From Pectinophora gossypiella (Eukaryota; Arthropoda; Insecta; Lepidoptera; Gelechiidae), in NCBI RefSeq assembly GCF_024362695.1, contig NC_065426.1:2728001-2792000 (forward strand): a stretch of 64,000 nt of DNA, read 5' to 3'. Position 1 is the first letter of the stretch; every line of letters begins with the position of its first letter. The notes under the pieces were generated by a model. The model worked only from the letters and a program-made list of their open reading frames with translations, did no database searches and had not been told where the DNA came from. This document shows positions 10,191 to 20,892 of this stretch, in pieces. Made by a program: the position numbers and the translations under genes.

Positions 10191-10262
10191 GAAGGTTTTC
10201 TATGTTTTTTATTTGCTCCCAGAACAGCATAGAAGGTAGAGTAGTCAATATTATCTAAGTAC

Positions 10263-10431
10263 CTTCAAATTAGCAGGAATCTTCTTCCCATCTTTCAGCC
10301 AAGAGAAGTAAATGGGAGGATCACCACTTATGATGTTGCAGGTTATCTGGACAATTTGGCCTTCTTTAAGGCCTGAACCCACGCGCAGCTCATCCAGTTC
10401 TGGTGCTTCTACGACTTGAATGTCGAATGAC
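10263..10431 (-). CDS. Dscam-like gene, exon for first half of Ig7
   Basis: This 169-nt exon lies between the acceptor aactaaattttag and the donor GTACTTAG. It reads SFDIQVVEAPELDELRVGSG, then LKEGQIVQITCNIISGDPPI, then YFSWLKDGKKIPANLK. The motif ITC...GDPPIYFSWLKDG gives the Ig B-strand Cys and C-strand Trp, and the GD-PP-[IF]-x-F-x-W run is typical of Dscam Ig7. The leading G completes an Arg codon with the AG of the Ig6 exon. The exon ends in phase 0 and continues directly into ITERSS at 7852. In Dscam1 the whole of Ig7 comes from one alternative exon, whereas here it is split and no second copy is seen in the 2.4-kb intron. Confidence 0.88.
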
Positions 10432-11263
10432 CTAAAATTTAGTTCACATACATATAGATCTGAATCAGAGTTAAAACCTTAGTAAATTAGTGTAAGAGGA
10501 ATTGTGATTTATTACAATATATTATTTATTATTATAATATATATACATTATATCCGCTCTTATTATTGTATAATAATGTATTTTGATTTGTCAAACTTTT
10601 TAATTGGCTGTATAAGTATGTAATCTTAAGTTGTTAATATTGTAGTTTATGCTGTAAAGTTTGCAATAAATGATAAAATAAAAATAAATACATGTATATA
10701 TTTGTGCTAGTAATAACTAAATAAATCACTAAAAATATCTGATATGTCGTTTAATCTTAATTTTTTTATGGCTTATTATTTTATTTAACTTCTCTTTCTC
10801 CTTTTACTTAGACAGACTTCTCATAATAAGTAATGATTGATAGCTTATAAGAAACTGCTTTTGAAAATACGAAGGTATTATGACATAAATAACGGGTCAT
10901 AGTACTTTCATTCGCAGAATAGGGTAGTTTCTAACTAGTCAAATCAGTTACTTTTTACTAAACGTCAAAACACAAAATCACTATGGAATTTGTATGAAAA
11001 AATAACCTCAGACGTCATAGATAAGCGTTACAAAATTAGCACTTATTAAAATTCATAAATTAAATTAAGTACATAGAAAAATGAATTAAATTATAATATT
11101 GCTTTTTAGATGAACTGCTTTGATGTGGCATTTTAATTTAAACCCCTTTGTTTTTGAATGAAGACAAAAGAAACAAGAAATATTTATTGAGAATAACATT
11201 GTTTTTTATAATTTATTTATTTGTTTTTTTTTGAAGGTGTTATGAGCGTTATTGTAAACGTAC

Positions 11264-11500
11264 CTTCTAGCCATCTCTCCAGAAGGACTGTAAACTATGC
11301 AGGTGTAAGAGTCTCCATTCTCTTCTTTAGTCACTCTCGGTAAATGCAGTACCCCTTCTTCATTTGGTTCATATAACTGTCTTTTCCTTCTTTTTCTCTT
11401 TTTGTTCTTATGTTTCCTTTCTACGTAACGTTTAAAACGAGAATGTTGGGGGAGCATCGACGTCATTATTTTCCGTCCTTTGTGTTCCCATTCTAATTTG
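11264..11500 (-). CDS. Dscam-like gene, exon for second half of Ig6, with Lys/Arg-rich insert
   Basis: This 237-nt exon lies between the acceptor ctcttttttccacag and the donor GTACGTTTAC. It starts KLEWEHKGRKIMTSM, where the Trp is the C strand. It then runs through a strongly basic segment at 11380-11436 (FKRYVERKHKNKKRKRRKR) and resumes an ordinary Ig pattern with GVLHLPRVTKEENGDSYTC and IVYSPSGEMARR. The leading C joins AG of the upstream exon to give Ser (GYPI-S-KLEWE). The basic segment sits where the C' to E strands would be and has 13 Lys or Arg in 19 residues. That is unusual for an extracellular domain and contains furin-like RxKR/KRRKR steps. The frame is intact. Confidence 0.87.
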
Positions 11501-12141
11501 CTGTGGAAAAAAGAGAGACGGAGTCATTATTTATGCAACTTTCATAATTATTAGGATGTGTGGGGTTGATAAGAGCAAAGCGAAGGCCACTTTTTTACTT
11601 TTTTATGACGGACGCACAAAGTTGTGTCAACATCCGTGACGCGAATACATTATCAGAAACCATAGCGCACCAAAATCAAAGTATAAATAATTTGTATGAC
11701 ACTGATTGACAAACTATTTCAAAGACTATTTCTGAACACATTATACAGAAGACGTATATCATGTGAGTAGATAAAACACATTAAAAGTTTAAAGTGTACA
11801 ACGCAATTTTGTGGTCCCACATAGGGCGCCATTATGCTCGTCAGTTCAAGTGAAGTCCCATGTCGGGCGCCAAGTTTAAGTAAGCCAATTGAAAAGAAAC
11901 AGTAACACAAGTTGCGCCAAGCTTTTTAATGTCACTGCGGCTTATTCATGTTATTATTCACGCCCAAGTTATTTAGTGGACGTCAGTTGATCACACACAA
12001 GCTCCCAATATTGTAACTAGTATACCTATTGGCATTTGACGGAATTAGGTCAGCGTCAAAACTGAACATTGTAGGTAGTACAGCTCGTATATATCTGACT
12101 GCAAAGTTATTATATTTGCTTTTGTCACTGCTATAGTACCA

Positions 12142-12441
12142 CCTCCGTGGTCCAATGGTTGAGCGTCGGGCTCACAATCCGGAGGTCCTGGGTTCGATTC
12201 CCGAAGGGGACATATCACAAAAATTACTTTGTGGTCCCTAGGACATTACAGGTTGATCATCTGATTGTCCGAAAGTAAGATGATGAAGATGATAAGCCAT
12301 TGGTCCCGGTTACTACTTACTGATGTAAATAAGTAGTCGTTACATGAGCCATGTCAGGCCTTTGGTGGCTCAATAGTAACCCTGACACCAGGGTTGATGA
12401 GGTTGGAACTCCACCTCACAACCCACACGATAGAAGAAGAA
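12142..12441 (+). repeat. S1 SINE, full-length plus copy
   Basis: The tRNA-like head has cctccgtggtccaatggttg agcg (box A) and gggttcgattccc (box B). The core holds gtccgaaagtaagatgat and ggtcccggttactacttact, and the tail is ccacacgatagaagaaga. It sits 100 bp downstream of the Ig6 exon in the intron, antisense to the gene. Confidence 0.88.
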
Positions 12442-12543
12442 TTGCAATAGTACTTATTGCTTTAAGATAATGACGTATCAATGATGATGAGTGTTTTCAT
12501 GAAAATGACTCACATCAAAATTATAAGTTACAAGATAACAAAC

Positions 12544-12634
12544 CTTATTGGATATCCATAATAGGGGCATCTAAGTTTAAAAGAGTCACCACTTTGTACT
12601 TTTATTGGCAGTAATGTTCTTATATAGGGAGGAC
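12544..12634 (-). CDS. Dscam-like gene, exon for first half of Ig6
   Basis: This 91-nt exon lies between the acceptor attctcttctttttcag and the donor GTTTGTTATC. It reads (G)PPYIRTLLPIKVQSGDSF, then KLRCPYYGYPI. A G-[LP]-P-Y-I-R start and a C-P-x-x-G-Y-P-I B-strand are recognised features of Dscam Ig6. The first codon is Gly, built from the last base of the Ig5 exon plus GT. The exon leaves in phase 2. It is too short to show up as a long open frame and was found by reading the Ig pattern through the splice sites. About 100 bp further left is the end of a SINE (12142-12441). Confidence 0.88.
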
Positions 12635-12974
12635 CTGAAAAAGAAGAGAATAATTGTTGGAAATAAGCATTAAAATACAAGAGTTCATATAAGTCTCAAC
12701 TTACCCCGGTGGGAAATAGGCGTGAGTTTATGTATGTTTGTATGTAGTTCATATAAGTAACTAGAAAAATCTAGCCATTGGCATTACGCTGATGTTCGAA
12801 TAAAACGATAACCTTCTTGGTATTATCAATACCATCCATCTAAAGCCAAAGTCATCCAAGTGGTGGTCAATCTTTTTAAGAAGCACTTAGATTACCGTAG
12901 ATTGTATGTAAAATCAAAATGGTGACAAGCTACCAGGAGTATAAAAAGGCGACATAGAAGCAATTCATTGTCTT

Positions 12975-13195
12975 CAGAACCCCGAAACCGACCCCGCCGG
13001 CGGCGTGGCCGACCATTTCCCTCATATAGCGCTTATTGCTATGACGCCCCGACCCGACGTTCGCGCACAACTGGGCACCCTCAGGCATGTTATCTTAAAT
13101 TTAGTAACGAGTGAGAGCCCTCGGCGCCTTCATTTGTTCAGCCAATGCCATTTACGGCAAATCTACAATAAGGGACGTCAAAAAAAGGAATTTAT
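12975..13195 (+). repeat. L3 interspersed repeat, plus
   Basis: Recognised by gccggcggcgtggccgacca, tatagcgcttattgctatga, actgggcaccctcaggcatg and a tail gcaaatctacaataagggac gtcaaaaaaagg. Other copies are at 29.5, 38.6 and 53.7 kb. Confidence 0.72.
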
Positions 13196-13637
13196 TTCCG
13201 AAAGAAATATTGCAATTTGACATTTACGAGTATGTCCTTATATTAGAAGTGCGTAATGTTAACAAACATCAGATAACAATATTCCTTTGAGTTGAATTAT
13301 AATTATTATTTTATCTTGAGACATTTAGAATTGCTTCAATGAGGCCTCTTTACTCCATCAACTCTTTTTAACTTACGTTATAATACCAAAAAACGTAATA
13401 TAAGTAAATGTGTAATTATTATTTATTGTTAATTTGTATTTTTTTTTTGTGGGTGTGTTAGTAAATTGTGTTATCTATGTTTTTATATAATATTATAGTC
13501 TTTGTGATGTTAACGTAATGTAATATCGTAACTTTAAGTATATTGATCCCTTATATTGGTTTGTATCTGATGTATATACCTTGGATATTCGCAAATAAAT
13601 GAATTGAATTGAATGCTTTTACCGTTTTAATGCTTAC

Positions 13638-13792
13638 CATAAATATCCAACCTGGCTGCATGAGATGTACTATACTCTCCTTCTAGAGCGATACAGGAGT
13701 ACAGTCCCCCATCTTCCACTCTAGTTCTTGATATGTTCAGGTGTGATACTACTCCTACTCCTGAGGAAGACATCATCTGACCTAATGTGTAC
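13638..13792 (-). CDS. Dscam-like gene, exon for C-terminal part of Ig5
   Basis: This 155-nt exon lies between the acceptor gttttcttccag and the donor GTAAGCATTA. It reads YTLGQMMSSSGVGVVSHLNI, then SRTRVEDGGLYSCIALEGEY, then STSHAARLDIY. The motif V-E-D-G-G-L-Y-S-C-I-A holds the F-strand Tyr-x-Cys. The [FY]-T-[IL]-G-Q start, a V-V-S-x-L-N-I strand and DGGLYxCIA are all seen in Dscam Ig5. It enters in phase 2 (the leading G completes Arg) and leaves in phase 1, feeding directly into G-PPYIR. Confidence 0.9.
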
Positions 13793-13849
13793 CTGGAAGA
13801 AAACTTCTCATTATCTTCCAGTGAAGTAAACAGAGCATGTTATGAGCGG

Positions 13850-13975
13850 GCTAAATAGGCCGTATTGAAGCAATTCATCTCAAAAAGCAATATTGCTATT
13901 TGATATTGGGCACTCACTTTTTATATGCGCAAATGTCTAATTTTTAGATGAATTGCTTCAATGCGGCCTTTTCAG
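13850..13975. repeat. M4 element, two inverted halves
   Basis: ggccgtattgaagcaattca and tgaattgcttcaatgcggcc form the ends, with ttatatgcgcaaatgtc between them. It lies 58 bp upstream of the Ig5 exon acceptor. Confidence 0.62.
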
Positions 13976-14686
13976 AGTCTTAGAATATTATGTAGTTTTG
14001 AAATTGAAAATAGGATGAGATGAACTGCATTGTCACAGATTGACAGTCTATTGCTTAATAGTATTAAATTTTTGAGGAATTATAAAATAAAATTAAAAAT
14101 AGGTATACGATTTTTAGTCAAATGTAAATTTGTAGTTACTGTGAGTTATCCCAATATAATGAGTTATGAAGTAATAGAAAAAAATATACACTGCACAGGA
14201 AAATAGGTTCTTTCGGGCAGAAACAAAATACTTTTATAACGTATCGCCTCCTTTAGACTCCTATCCTAAATTATCCGAAACTATACATTTCCGATAGTTT
14301 TTTTTTGACTTGGGTGACAGCTCATCCGCAGATGTATTTCATCCTTGGATGAAACGACACTCTTTACAAATAGTAGGCGTCGAGTCATCCGAAGTGGTGC
14401 TGTTATTCGGAGGAGTCACCACCTAGCTAATACTACTGTAGTATTTTCGGTTACGGAGTTTCGTAACATCCTTACTTTGGGTGTGTAAAGTTAATTAAGT
14501 GACTTTTTGGCTTGAGGGATTCCGACCAAGTAGTTAATGCCATCTGATCTGCGGTAGGTAAATCTACAATAAATCATGTCAAAAAAAAAAAACAAAAAAA
14601 GGCTTGAGGGATGAGGAAAAAAATATAGTTGTTAGAACAACAAGACAGTAAAACTTTTAAGGTTCTAAAACTAAGGTTGTTTTTAC

Positions 14687-14778
14687 CTTTGGTCAGTATT
14701 GGAAGATATGACGATCCCGTCTCTCTCCCAAATAAATCTTGGTGGCCGATCTGATGTCGCTGCACACTGCAAACTCAC
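14687..14778 (-). CDS. Dscam-like gene, exon for middle of Ig5
   Basis: This 92-nt exon lies between the acceptor tgtatttcttgtag and the weak donor GTAAAAACAA. It reads VSLQCAATSDRPPRFIWERD, then GIVISSNTDQ. The motifs VSLQC and FIWERDG are the B-strand Cys and C-strand Trp of Ig5. It enters in phase 0 after PGED of the upstream exon and leaves in phase 2, so DQ-R-YTLGQ is read across the next intron. A longer open frame in another phase over the same bases is a shadow. Confidence 0.85.
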
Positions 14779-14999
14779 CTACAAGAAATACATTTTGGGA
14801 AAGATAATCAGTTGAACGTATTACCAACGTTGTTTAAGGCAACAGGCCCGTGTGCCCGGGGCCCTGTTAGAGGTTGATATCGGGGTCCTGAAGTGTTTGT
14901 TGTCGCGAGCTGATTGGCCGCCTCTATGGCTAGACTAAGTCATCAGGATAGGAGATTACATCCTTCGCATGCGTACAATTGCATTGTAAATAGCTTACA

Positions 15000-15062
15000 G
15001 AAGTCCTACTGCTGGGCACTGGCCTCCGCCGTACTCCACCACGCTCCAGTGCGAGTTAACAG
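15000..15062 (-). repeat. S2 SINE tail remnant
   Basis: cctactgctgggcactggcc and ccaccacgctccagtgcg are all that is left. Confidence 0.5.
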
Positions 15063-15169
15063 TGTTTGGTCTAGTAGCCAGGTTTCACGGACAAGCGCCA
15101 TCTAGCGCATATTTTATGAACCAAGTAATTCGCTTACGATGTCAATGGTGTTGATTCCTGTAGACAACA

Positions 15170-15535
15170 TCTAATTTTATTTTAAGGTATATCTGTTATT
15201 TTCTTATCCGCTGAAAAGGAAAGGGATGGATACTTATCGTGTCAATTGACAGGCATACAAATTTATGGAACACACGTCAAAGGCAGATATTTAAAAATCC
15301 TCTAAAAGTTTAAAAAATATTTTACCTTGGCCAACCCGACAGAATTAAGTTGACAGCACACGTCAAACGCGTTGCATATCAGCGAGATGTCTATTTTATT
15401 CGACCGGGCTATTCATTCATTTTAAAATTAACAATTGTCAATCATCTGTCCCTTTCTGTTTCGGCGGACAAGAAAATGACGGGTATAACTTAAAATAAAA
15501 TTAGGGGTGTCTACAGGAATCGGGGCCATTATTTA
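15170..15535. repeat. M3 palindromic MITE, full copy
   Basis: The left end ttttattttaaggtatatct gttattttcttatccgc and the right end gcggacaagaaaatgacggg tataacttaaaataaaatt are inverted. The internal block is acccgacagaattaag...gcgttgcatatcagcgag. It ends 45 bp before the Ig4-5 linker exon donor. Confidence 0.72.
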
Positions 15536-15581
15536 TTGTGTGTATGTTAAAAAATATTATTAGAATTTAAAAAAAACTTAC

Positions 15582-15676
15582 GTCTTCACCGGGCGTGATG
15601 ATCTTCTCATTAAAATGATGAGTCAGCATTATATTTCCTGACACTAAATCTCTTCTCTCTCTCTTTACATCTCCTT
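15582..15676 (-). CDS. Dscam-like gene, exon for Ig4-Ig5 linker and A strand of Ig5
   Basis: This 95-nt exon lies between the acceptor gctgacttcccttgcag and the donor GTAAGTTTTT. It reads GDVKRERRDLVSG, then NIMLTHHFNEKIITPGED. The end, with FNEKIITPGED before VSLQC, matches the A/A' strand region of a Dscam Ig5 (a hydrophobic and aromatic run followed by a PG turn). The start, EGDVKRERRD, is strongly charged, where relatives have a short neutral linker. The two leading bases AA need one base from an upstream phase-1 exon. The micro-exon at 16432-16478 supplies a G, giving Glu. Confidence 0.78.
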
Positions 15677-15960
15677 CTGCAAGGGAAGTCAGCTGACATT
15701 AATTCATTTATTTACGTTTCACGATTTTACAGTGCATAATCATACACAAATAATAAATATACATATTTCTTTTATTAGTAGCTTTCCATCCGGGATTATG
15801 TCCGCATAGACTTTGGAAATCGCACGCGTTTTTCATCCCCTTAAGGGGTGATTTTTGGGATGAAAACGATCCTTTAACTTCCTAAGCTCACGATTTTCAG
15901 ACACAATAGTTAAAAAATACGGTTTGGATTTTAAAATGTCATTCAGTCTTATTTTGTAAG

Positions 15961-16146
15961 TATACAGGATGTTAGTGACATCATACGAATACTGACAGGG
16001 ATGATTCGGCTCATGATTCTGAGTTAATAAGCGGAATTTCCTGTCGGAAAATTCATGATAATTTTGATTTTTTTAAATTATTTTCAGTTCGTCTTTTGCA
16101 ACGGAATATCCACTTGATATCCACAATGTCATTAACACCCTGTATA
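15961..16146. repeat. M2 MITE, full copy
   Basis: The ends are caggatgttagtgacatcat acgaatactgacaggg and, inverted, cactt gatatccacaatgtcattaacaccctg. It is the most common palindromic family here. Others are at 30.87, 50.53 and 51.66 kb. Confidence 0.72.
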
Positions 16147-16431
16147 TTCTTCCCTAGGCCTCCAACTATCTCCATTCAAAATTACATCTTTTGTTTAGCA
16201 GTTTGTGAATGAAAAGAATACTTTCACACTTACTTATAATATAAGGGTGGATAGTGTCATTTTTTTTGTATGTTTTATGTTATGTTTATGAAACTATCAA
16301 CAACACCAAAAGATTTAATAATATCTACAAGGTAGCGCTGTGGTAAATTCAATTATTTTGAATAGGTGAGAGCGACGTAGATTAACATTTCTTTTATAAT
16401 ATAATTATGTTTATTTATTATTGAATCTTAC

Positions 16432-16478
16432 CTCTAGATTTCAAGGCACTTTCTTTTCTTCTGACTTTTCGATTAGAT
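16432..16478 (-). CDS. Candidate 47-nt micro-exon of the Dscam-like gene
   Basis: The minus strand shows the strong acceptor tttgttattttcag and the strong donor GTAAGATTCAA, flanking 47 nt open only in the phase that fits the next exon. It reads S-N-R-K-V-R-R-K-E-S-A-L-K-S-R, and its last G makes Glu with the AA of 15676. If real it adds a basic stretch between Ig4 and Ig5, continuous with the charged EGDVKRERRD. There is no homology signal in so short a piece, so the support is splice sites plus phase only. It could be a chance pseudo-exon. Confidence 0.5.
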
Positions 16479-16499
16479 CTGAAAATAACAAAAATAGTA

Positions 16500-17800
16500 T
16501 TAATGTAATATAAATTCTTATTCATATTTTTCTTTATACAATTTAAGGATCGCCTTCATTAATTTAGGAATTATCAACGCAATTTAAGTTATAATTATAA
16601 TTGAAAAACAAATTAAATTTTACTTGCTTAAACTAATTACAAAGTTAGATAGACGCTGCTAGTAGTAAATAAGCCAAAACAGTGACGTTTCAGTCTCTAA
16701 ACCCGAATTCTCGAAACAGAAATTCTCGAAACACATATTCTCTAAACACAATTCCCTAAACACCAGTAATACATCAGCCGGCCCGTGTTATCCCGCGGCT
16801 ATAAATTTGAACTCCTAGCTTCACCAACATTTCCTGGTACAGGCCTGATCTAATTGAAACTAATAGTTTTAATCACGAACTGAATTTAGCAGTTAATTGA
16901 AAGTAACAGATTCCTATTTTACATTCTTTTACAACGTAAACAAAGCTTTTATATTCATAAAGTCCGTCGGCATTCACCGTTTCTCGAAATATAAATGAAT
17001 GCTTATTTCCATATTCATCAACTAGGTAGTTAGTTTCCTAGGTCAAGATAAATGACGAAATCCTGATAACTAAATAAAGACAGATCGAAATGTGACAGAA
17101 AACTTATTCTTTTTCTATTTAACTTATATGAATTTTAATAAAGAAAGCTGTAATAATAAGTAACTTTGACTAGTTGGTAACAACCCTATTATTGCGTATC
17201 AGAATTTGAATTCAGAACTACTTAAGTAAAACTTTATTGACGTGTTGTTCGCGCGTCAATCAAAACAAAACAACAGTAAAGTAAGTACCTACTGTTCTGA
17301 ATTCAAATTCTGAGAAAAATGATGAATTTATTTGCTTTTGACACATATTATTATATTCTCTTATTTTTACAGTTTCTTTTGTAAGTCCTAAATGACAATA
17401 AAATATCAAAATGGAAGCAATATTGATTAATAAAACATTTTTTTAGATTAATTGCTTCAATGTGGCCTATTTTGGCCTCCTCGGTTCTGAATTGCGATGA
17501 ATATGACGACACACAAATTGTCAATAAAATTTTCAATACAAATCCCCTTAACACGTAATCCATCAACCCTGTACACTACATTAATGTAGCCATAAATTTC
17601 CATCCCAGTTTCGTAAACACAACATCGCCCTCGGTTCAGTTAATGAATGGTAAATTAAAATCATCCCCGTCGTGTTGTCCGTAACCTTTGAACTACCTAA
17701 CAGCACCTAACAATATTATATAAATTATGCCATTTAGTTAGTACTTTTAATGAAAATTACTTCGCCCACCTGGGCTTATGATAAAATGTCGGAATTACGA
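16500..17800. other. AT-rich intron, largely featureless
   Basis: There is one M4 half at 17420-17475 (gaagcaatattg ... gcttcaatgtggcc). The inverted words cagaatttgaattcagaac (17198) and gttctgaattcaaattctg (17294) form a hairpin of about 115 bp. No exon pattern was seen. Confidence 0.45.
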
Positions 17801-17821
17801 ATAAAAAACTGAAATAACTTT

Positions 17822-18150
17822 TATCGTGTGGGTTGTGAGGTGGATTACTAACCTCATCAACCCTGGTGTCAGGGTTACTATTGAGCCGCCAAAGGCCCCT
17901 AACATGGCTCATATAACGACTACGTACATCAGTAAGTAGTAACCGGGACCAACAGCTTAACGTGCCTTCCAAAGCATGGATCATCTTACAATTTACAATA
18001 AAACTTTCGGACAATCAGGTGATCAGCCTGTAATGTCCTAACCAAACTAGGGATCACAAAGTAATTTTTGTGATATATCTCCACTGGGATTTGAACCCGG
18101 GACCTCCGGATCGTGAGCCCAACGCTCAACCACTAGACCACGGAGGCCGT
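17822..18150 (-). repeat. S1 SINE, minus copy
   Basis: The tail side ttatcgtgtgggttgtgagg is at the left and the head ggtctagtggttgagcgttg at the right. Box B is decayed (gggttcaaatccc). Confidence 0.82.
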
Positions 18151-18194
18151 TGCTGAAAACACAGGACGAAAATGTGTCAGTTTAAAATCTGTCT

Positions 18195-18315
18195 TTAGTT
18201 AGTAGTCAGACCAACGTGATAAGTGGTGCGCTGTATCGCCGTCTATTATGGTCAAGGCTTGTCGTTCATCTAGGAATGGTTCCTCTGACTACCCCAAGTG
18301 GGACATAGTCGTGAA
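18195..18315 (-). repeat. S6 SINE 3' part, minus
   Basis: gaccaacgtgataagtggtg, cgctgtatcgccgtctatta and a decayed tail are present. Confidence 0.55.
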
Positions 18316-18777
18316 CGTATGTTATGTTGCAAACTGTTGTCACAATACATTAGAGCAGGGCAGACCATGTGTTATCCTGCATCCATAAATTCAAATTGAG
18401 CTCTCATTATGCGCGGCCATGGAGCTGTGTCGAGGTAATTTCATTAATCTCACTTTAATTCAGGACGCTAGGTTGCTCCTTACTGGAGCGAAGATAAAAC
18501 ATACCTATAAAGTCACACCTGGATCTCCTAATAGGGTGGTCAGAGCCTCAATTCTGCAATCCAATCTAGCTAGTTATTTTTACTGTAAAAACCAAATTAT
18601 GATTGTAAACTTGTTATTTTTATTTTAATGCATGTCCGAGTCCAACTTATTTTTGTGACATATTGAAATGCCCTAGTAACAGGGTTCATGTACTGTTCCA
18701 CCTATGTAAAACATAGTATTTAAGATCTGTATAAGTATTGTATATGATGGCAATAAATAAATAAATAAAACAATTTA

Positions 18778-18997
18778 TCAGGCTTGAATAACCTGATTGT
18801 CCGAAAAAAAAGTAAGATGATTCCGTGCTTCGGAGGGCACGTTAAGCCGTTGGGTCCCGGCTATTAGCCGTAAAAACACCTCCACCAACCCGCATTGGAG
18901 CAGCGTGGTGGAGTATGCTCCATACCCCATCCGGTTGATTGAGGGGAGGCCTGTGCCCAGCAGTGGGACGTATATTGGCTGTTTATGTTATGTTATG
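18778..18997 (+). repeat. S2 SINE 3' two thirds
   Basis: It starts at aggcttgaataacctgattg, carries ccaacccgcattggagcagc and ggttgattgaggggaggcct, and ends gcagtgggacgtatattggc tgtttatgttatg. The tRNA head is missing. Confidence 0.78.
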
Positions 18998-19021
18998 TTA
19001 TTAATTTATTACTTTCTGTCT

Positions 19022-19205
19022 GCTTCTTTATGTCTTCTATGATGGACTAATGTTATGGGCGATAGGCTGATCCCCTTATCACCATAAGGTTTATCATATC
19101 CAGCTTACGACATCGTATCAACAGTGGCTGCAAGTTGTCTTTGAATACTTGTGGCTCTGCCCGCCCCATTAGGGATTTCGGGCGTGAGTTTATTTATGTA
19201 TGTCT
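19022..19205 (+). repeat. L1 interspersed repeat, plus
   Basis: atgttatgggcgataggctg, accataaggtttatcatatc and a decayed gggcgtgagtttatttatg end. It is opposite in strand to the copies at 10.0 and 41.0 kb. Confidence 0.65.
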
Positions 19206-19361
19206 GTCTACTTCTCAGTGATGCATGTGTTAGTTATAAGTGGAAACTTCATTGTCAAACAAAACAAATACAAGTAAAAAAATACAAATTAATTAATTAT
19301 TAATAATTAAATAAATATAATAATAATTTAATTGTTATTAAAATTTGTATTTATATAAATG

Positions 19362-19400
19362 TATGTGCGTGTGTGCGTGCGTGTGTGTGTGTGTGTGTGG
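19362..19400. repeat. (GT)n microsatellite
   Basis: An imperfect gtgtgtgcgtgcgtgtgtgt run. The open frame over it is repeat-driven. Confidence 0.85.
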
Positions 19401-19794
19401 TGCGCAACGACGAATATTTTGACCCTTAGGCTCATGATTGTTTTTCTTTTATTCTCATGTGTTTTTGTTTGTATACCCAAAAGCGTTCATATTTTTTTTG
19501 TGATGATTGGTTGTATTATATTGATATACTTACATGTTATTAGAAGCTCTATGTTTCTCATTAATAACGAAAACAAAAAAAAAACATTAAATTATAAAAA
19601 TAAATCTTATTCCTGTAAGCTCGTCTTGGTATATTAAATAAATGTATGCATAGTTAACCACGGTTCAACTAGTGTTTGCCCTGTGATGGAGGCTGTAATG
19701 AGTTTGCCGTTCATTCTTCACTTAATTAACTTACTTACACACAGTGTAGTGAGAATATTAATAAAAGACACAAAACAAAAAAGTCACTGTGGTC

Positions 19795-19870
19795 AGCTAT
19801 ATTAACCGGCTTGTTTCTCAAAAGGGGAGCGGCGCGCCCGTTCGAACCCCAGTACCGGACTTCCAACAAT
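19795..19870 (+). repeat. S6 SINE head
   Basis: aaccggcttgtttctcaaaa and gttcgaaccccagtaccgga are a tRNA-like head. The body is replaced by other sequence. Confidence 0.6.
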
Positions 19871-19930
19871 GAGTTATTAATTACCCGACTGCGGCGATGC
19901 AAAAAGGAGGGTTATGTGTTTGACCGCTGT

Positions 19931-20076
19931 GTACGGTCACGAGTACTAATATGTATACACTTTGAAACCATGTCATATTAACTTTTTTGACAAATTAAAC
20001 CGTAAGTCTCGTCAAATGTCAAATATGTTAGTGCGACAGGGTTCTAAAGTGGGTACAGATATTGCTCATGACTGTG
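19931..20076. repeat. M1 MITE, inverted orientation
   Basis: It begins tacggtcacgagtactaata and ends tattgctcatgactgtg, the reverse of the 3.8-kb copies. Confidence 0.72.
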
Positions 20077-20332
20077 TGTATGTAATGTGTCTATTACTAC
20101 CTAACTTCTAAACCACTTGTCAGAATTTGACAAATGAGGAGTCACTAGAAGGGTCATTATTATCCGGTGGTTATAGGTTATATGACGTGATGCTAAATTC
20201 AACGTGACACATACAAACACAACTCAAATGTGAACAAAAAGTATGCACCATTGAATATTCAAGTGGGTAAAAGATTGATAGAAAGGTAAAAGAAAGATGT
20301 ACTACTCCATTGGAACATCAAAATGGCATCAT

Positions 20333-20465
20333 GAACTCCCTAGCATTATCCCGTTTCTCACAGGCTCCGCTTACCTAACCTGAAGATTTGACAGGTCCGG
20401 TTTTCTACAGAAGCGAGTGCCTGTCTGAATTTCCAACCCGCGAAGAGAAATCCAGCCCAATACAG
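20333..20465 (-). repeat. S4 SINE fragment, minus
   Basis: ctagcattatcccgtttctc, gaagatttgacaggtccggt and cagcccaatacag are present. It is cut at the right. Confidence 0.7.
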
Positions 20466-20640
20466 AAACATCAAAACGTGATTTTAGAAAAAAAAAAAAA
20501 AAACGCTTTTTGTAAGGCGCCAACTATGTCTAGTTGGACAACATTGTTTATTAATAATAAATAATTATTATGACAAAAAAAAAACATTTATGTTTAGAAA
20601 TCCGTATTTGCTATCTTATTCCTTAGATTTTTTAAATTTT

Positions 20641-20892
20641 CTTCTTCATCTTTCGGTGTACGGTGTCAGGTTTATTACTGAGTCACCAAAGGCCCTGACA
20701 TGGCTTATGTAACGACTACGTACTTATGTCAGTAAGTAGTAACCGGGACCAACGGCTTAACTAAATTACTCGGGTGTCCTAACCAAACTAGAGATCACAA
20801 AGTAATTTTAGTGGTATGTCCACATCGGGATTCGAACCCGCGACCTTCGGATTATGAGCCCAACGCTCCACCACTGGACCACGGAGGTCGTT
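20641..20892 (-). repeat. S1 SINE, minus, internally deleted
   Basis: The tail is decayed (cttcttcatctttcggtgta). The head retains ggattcgaacccgcgacctt and the box A complement. Confidence 0.72.

Noticed and set aside
12142..12215. Functional tRNA gene
   Set aside because: Box A and box B are present, but it is the head of an S1 SINE with matching body and tail and no cloverleaf acceptor stem.
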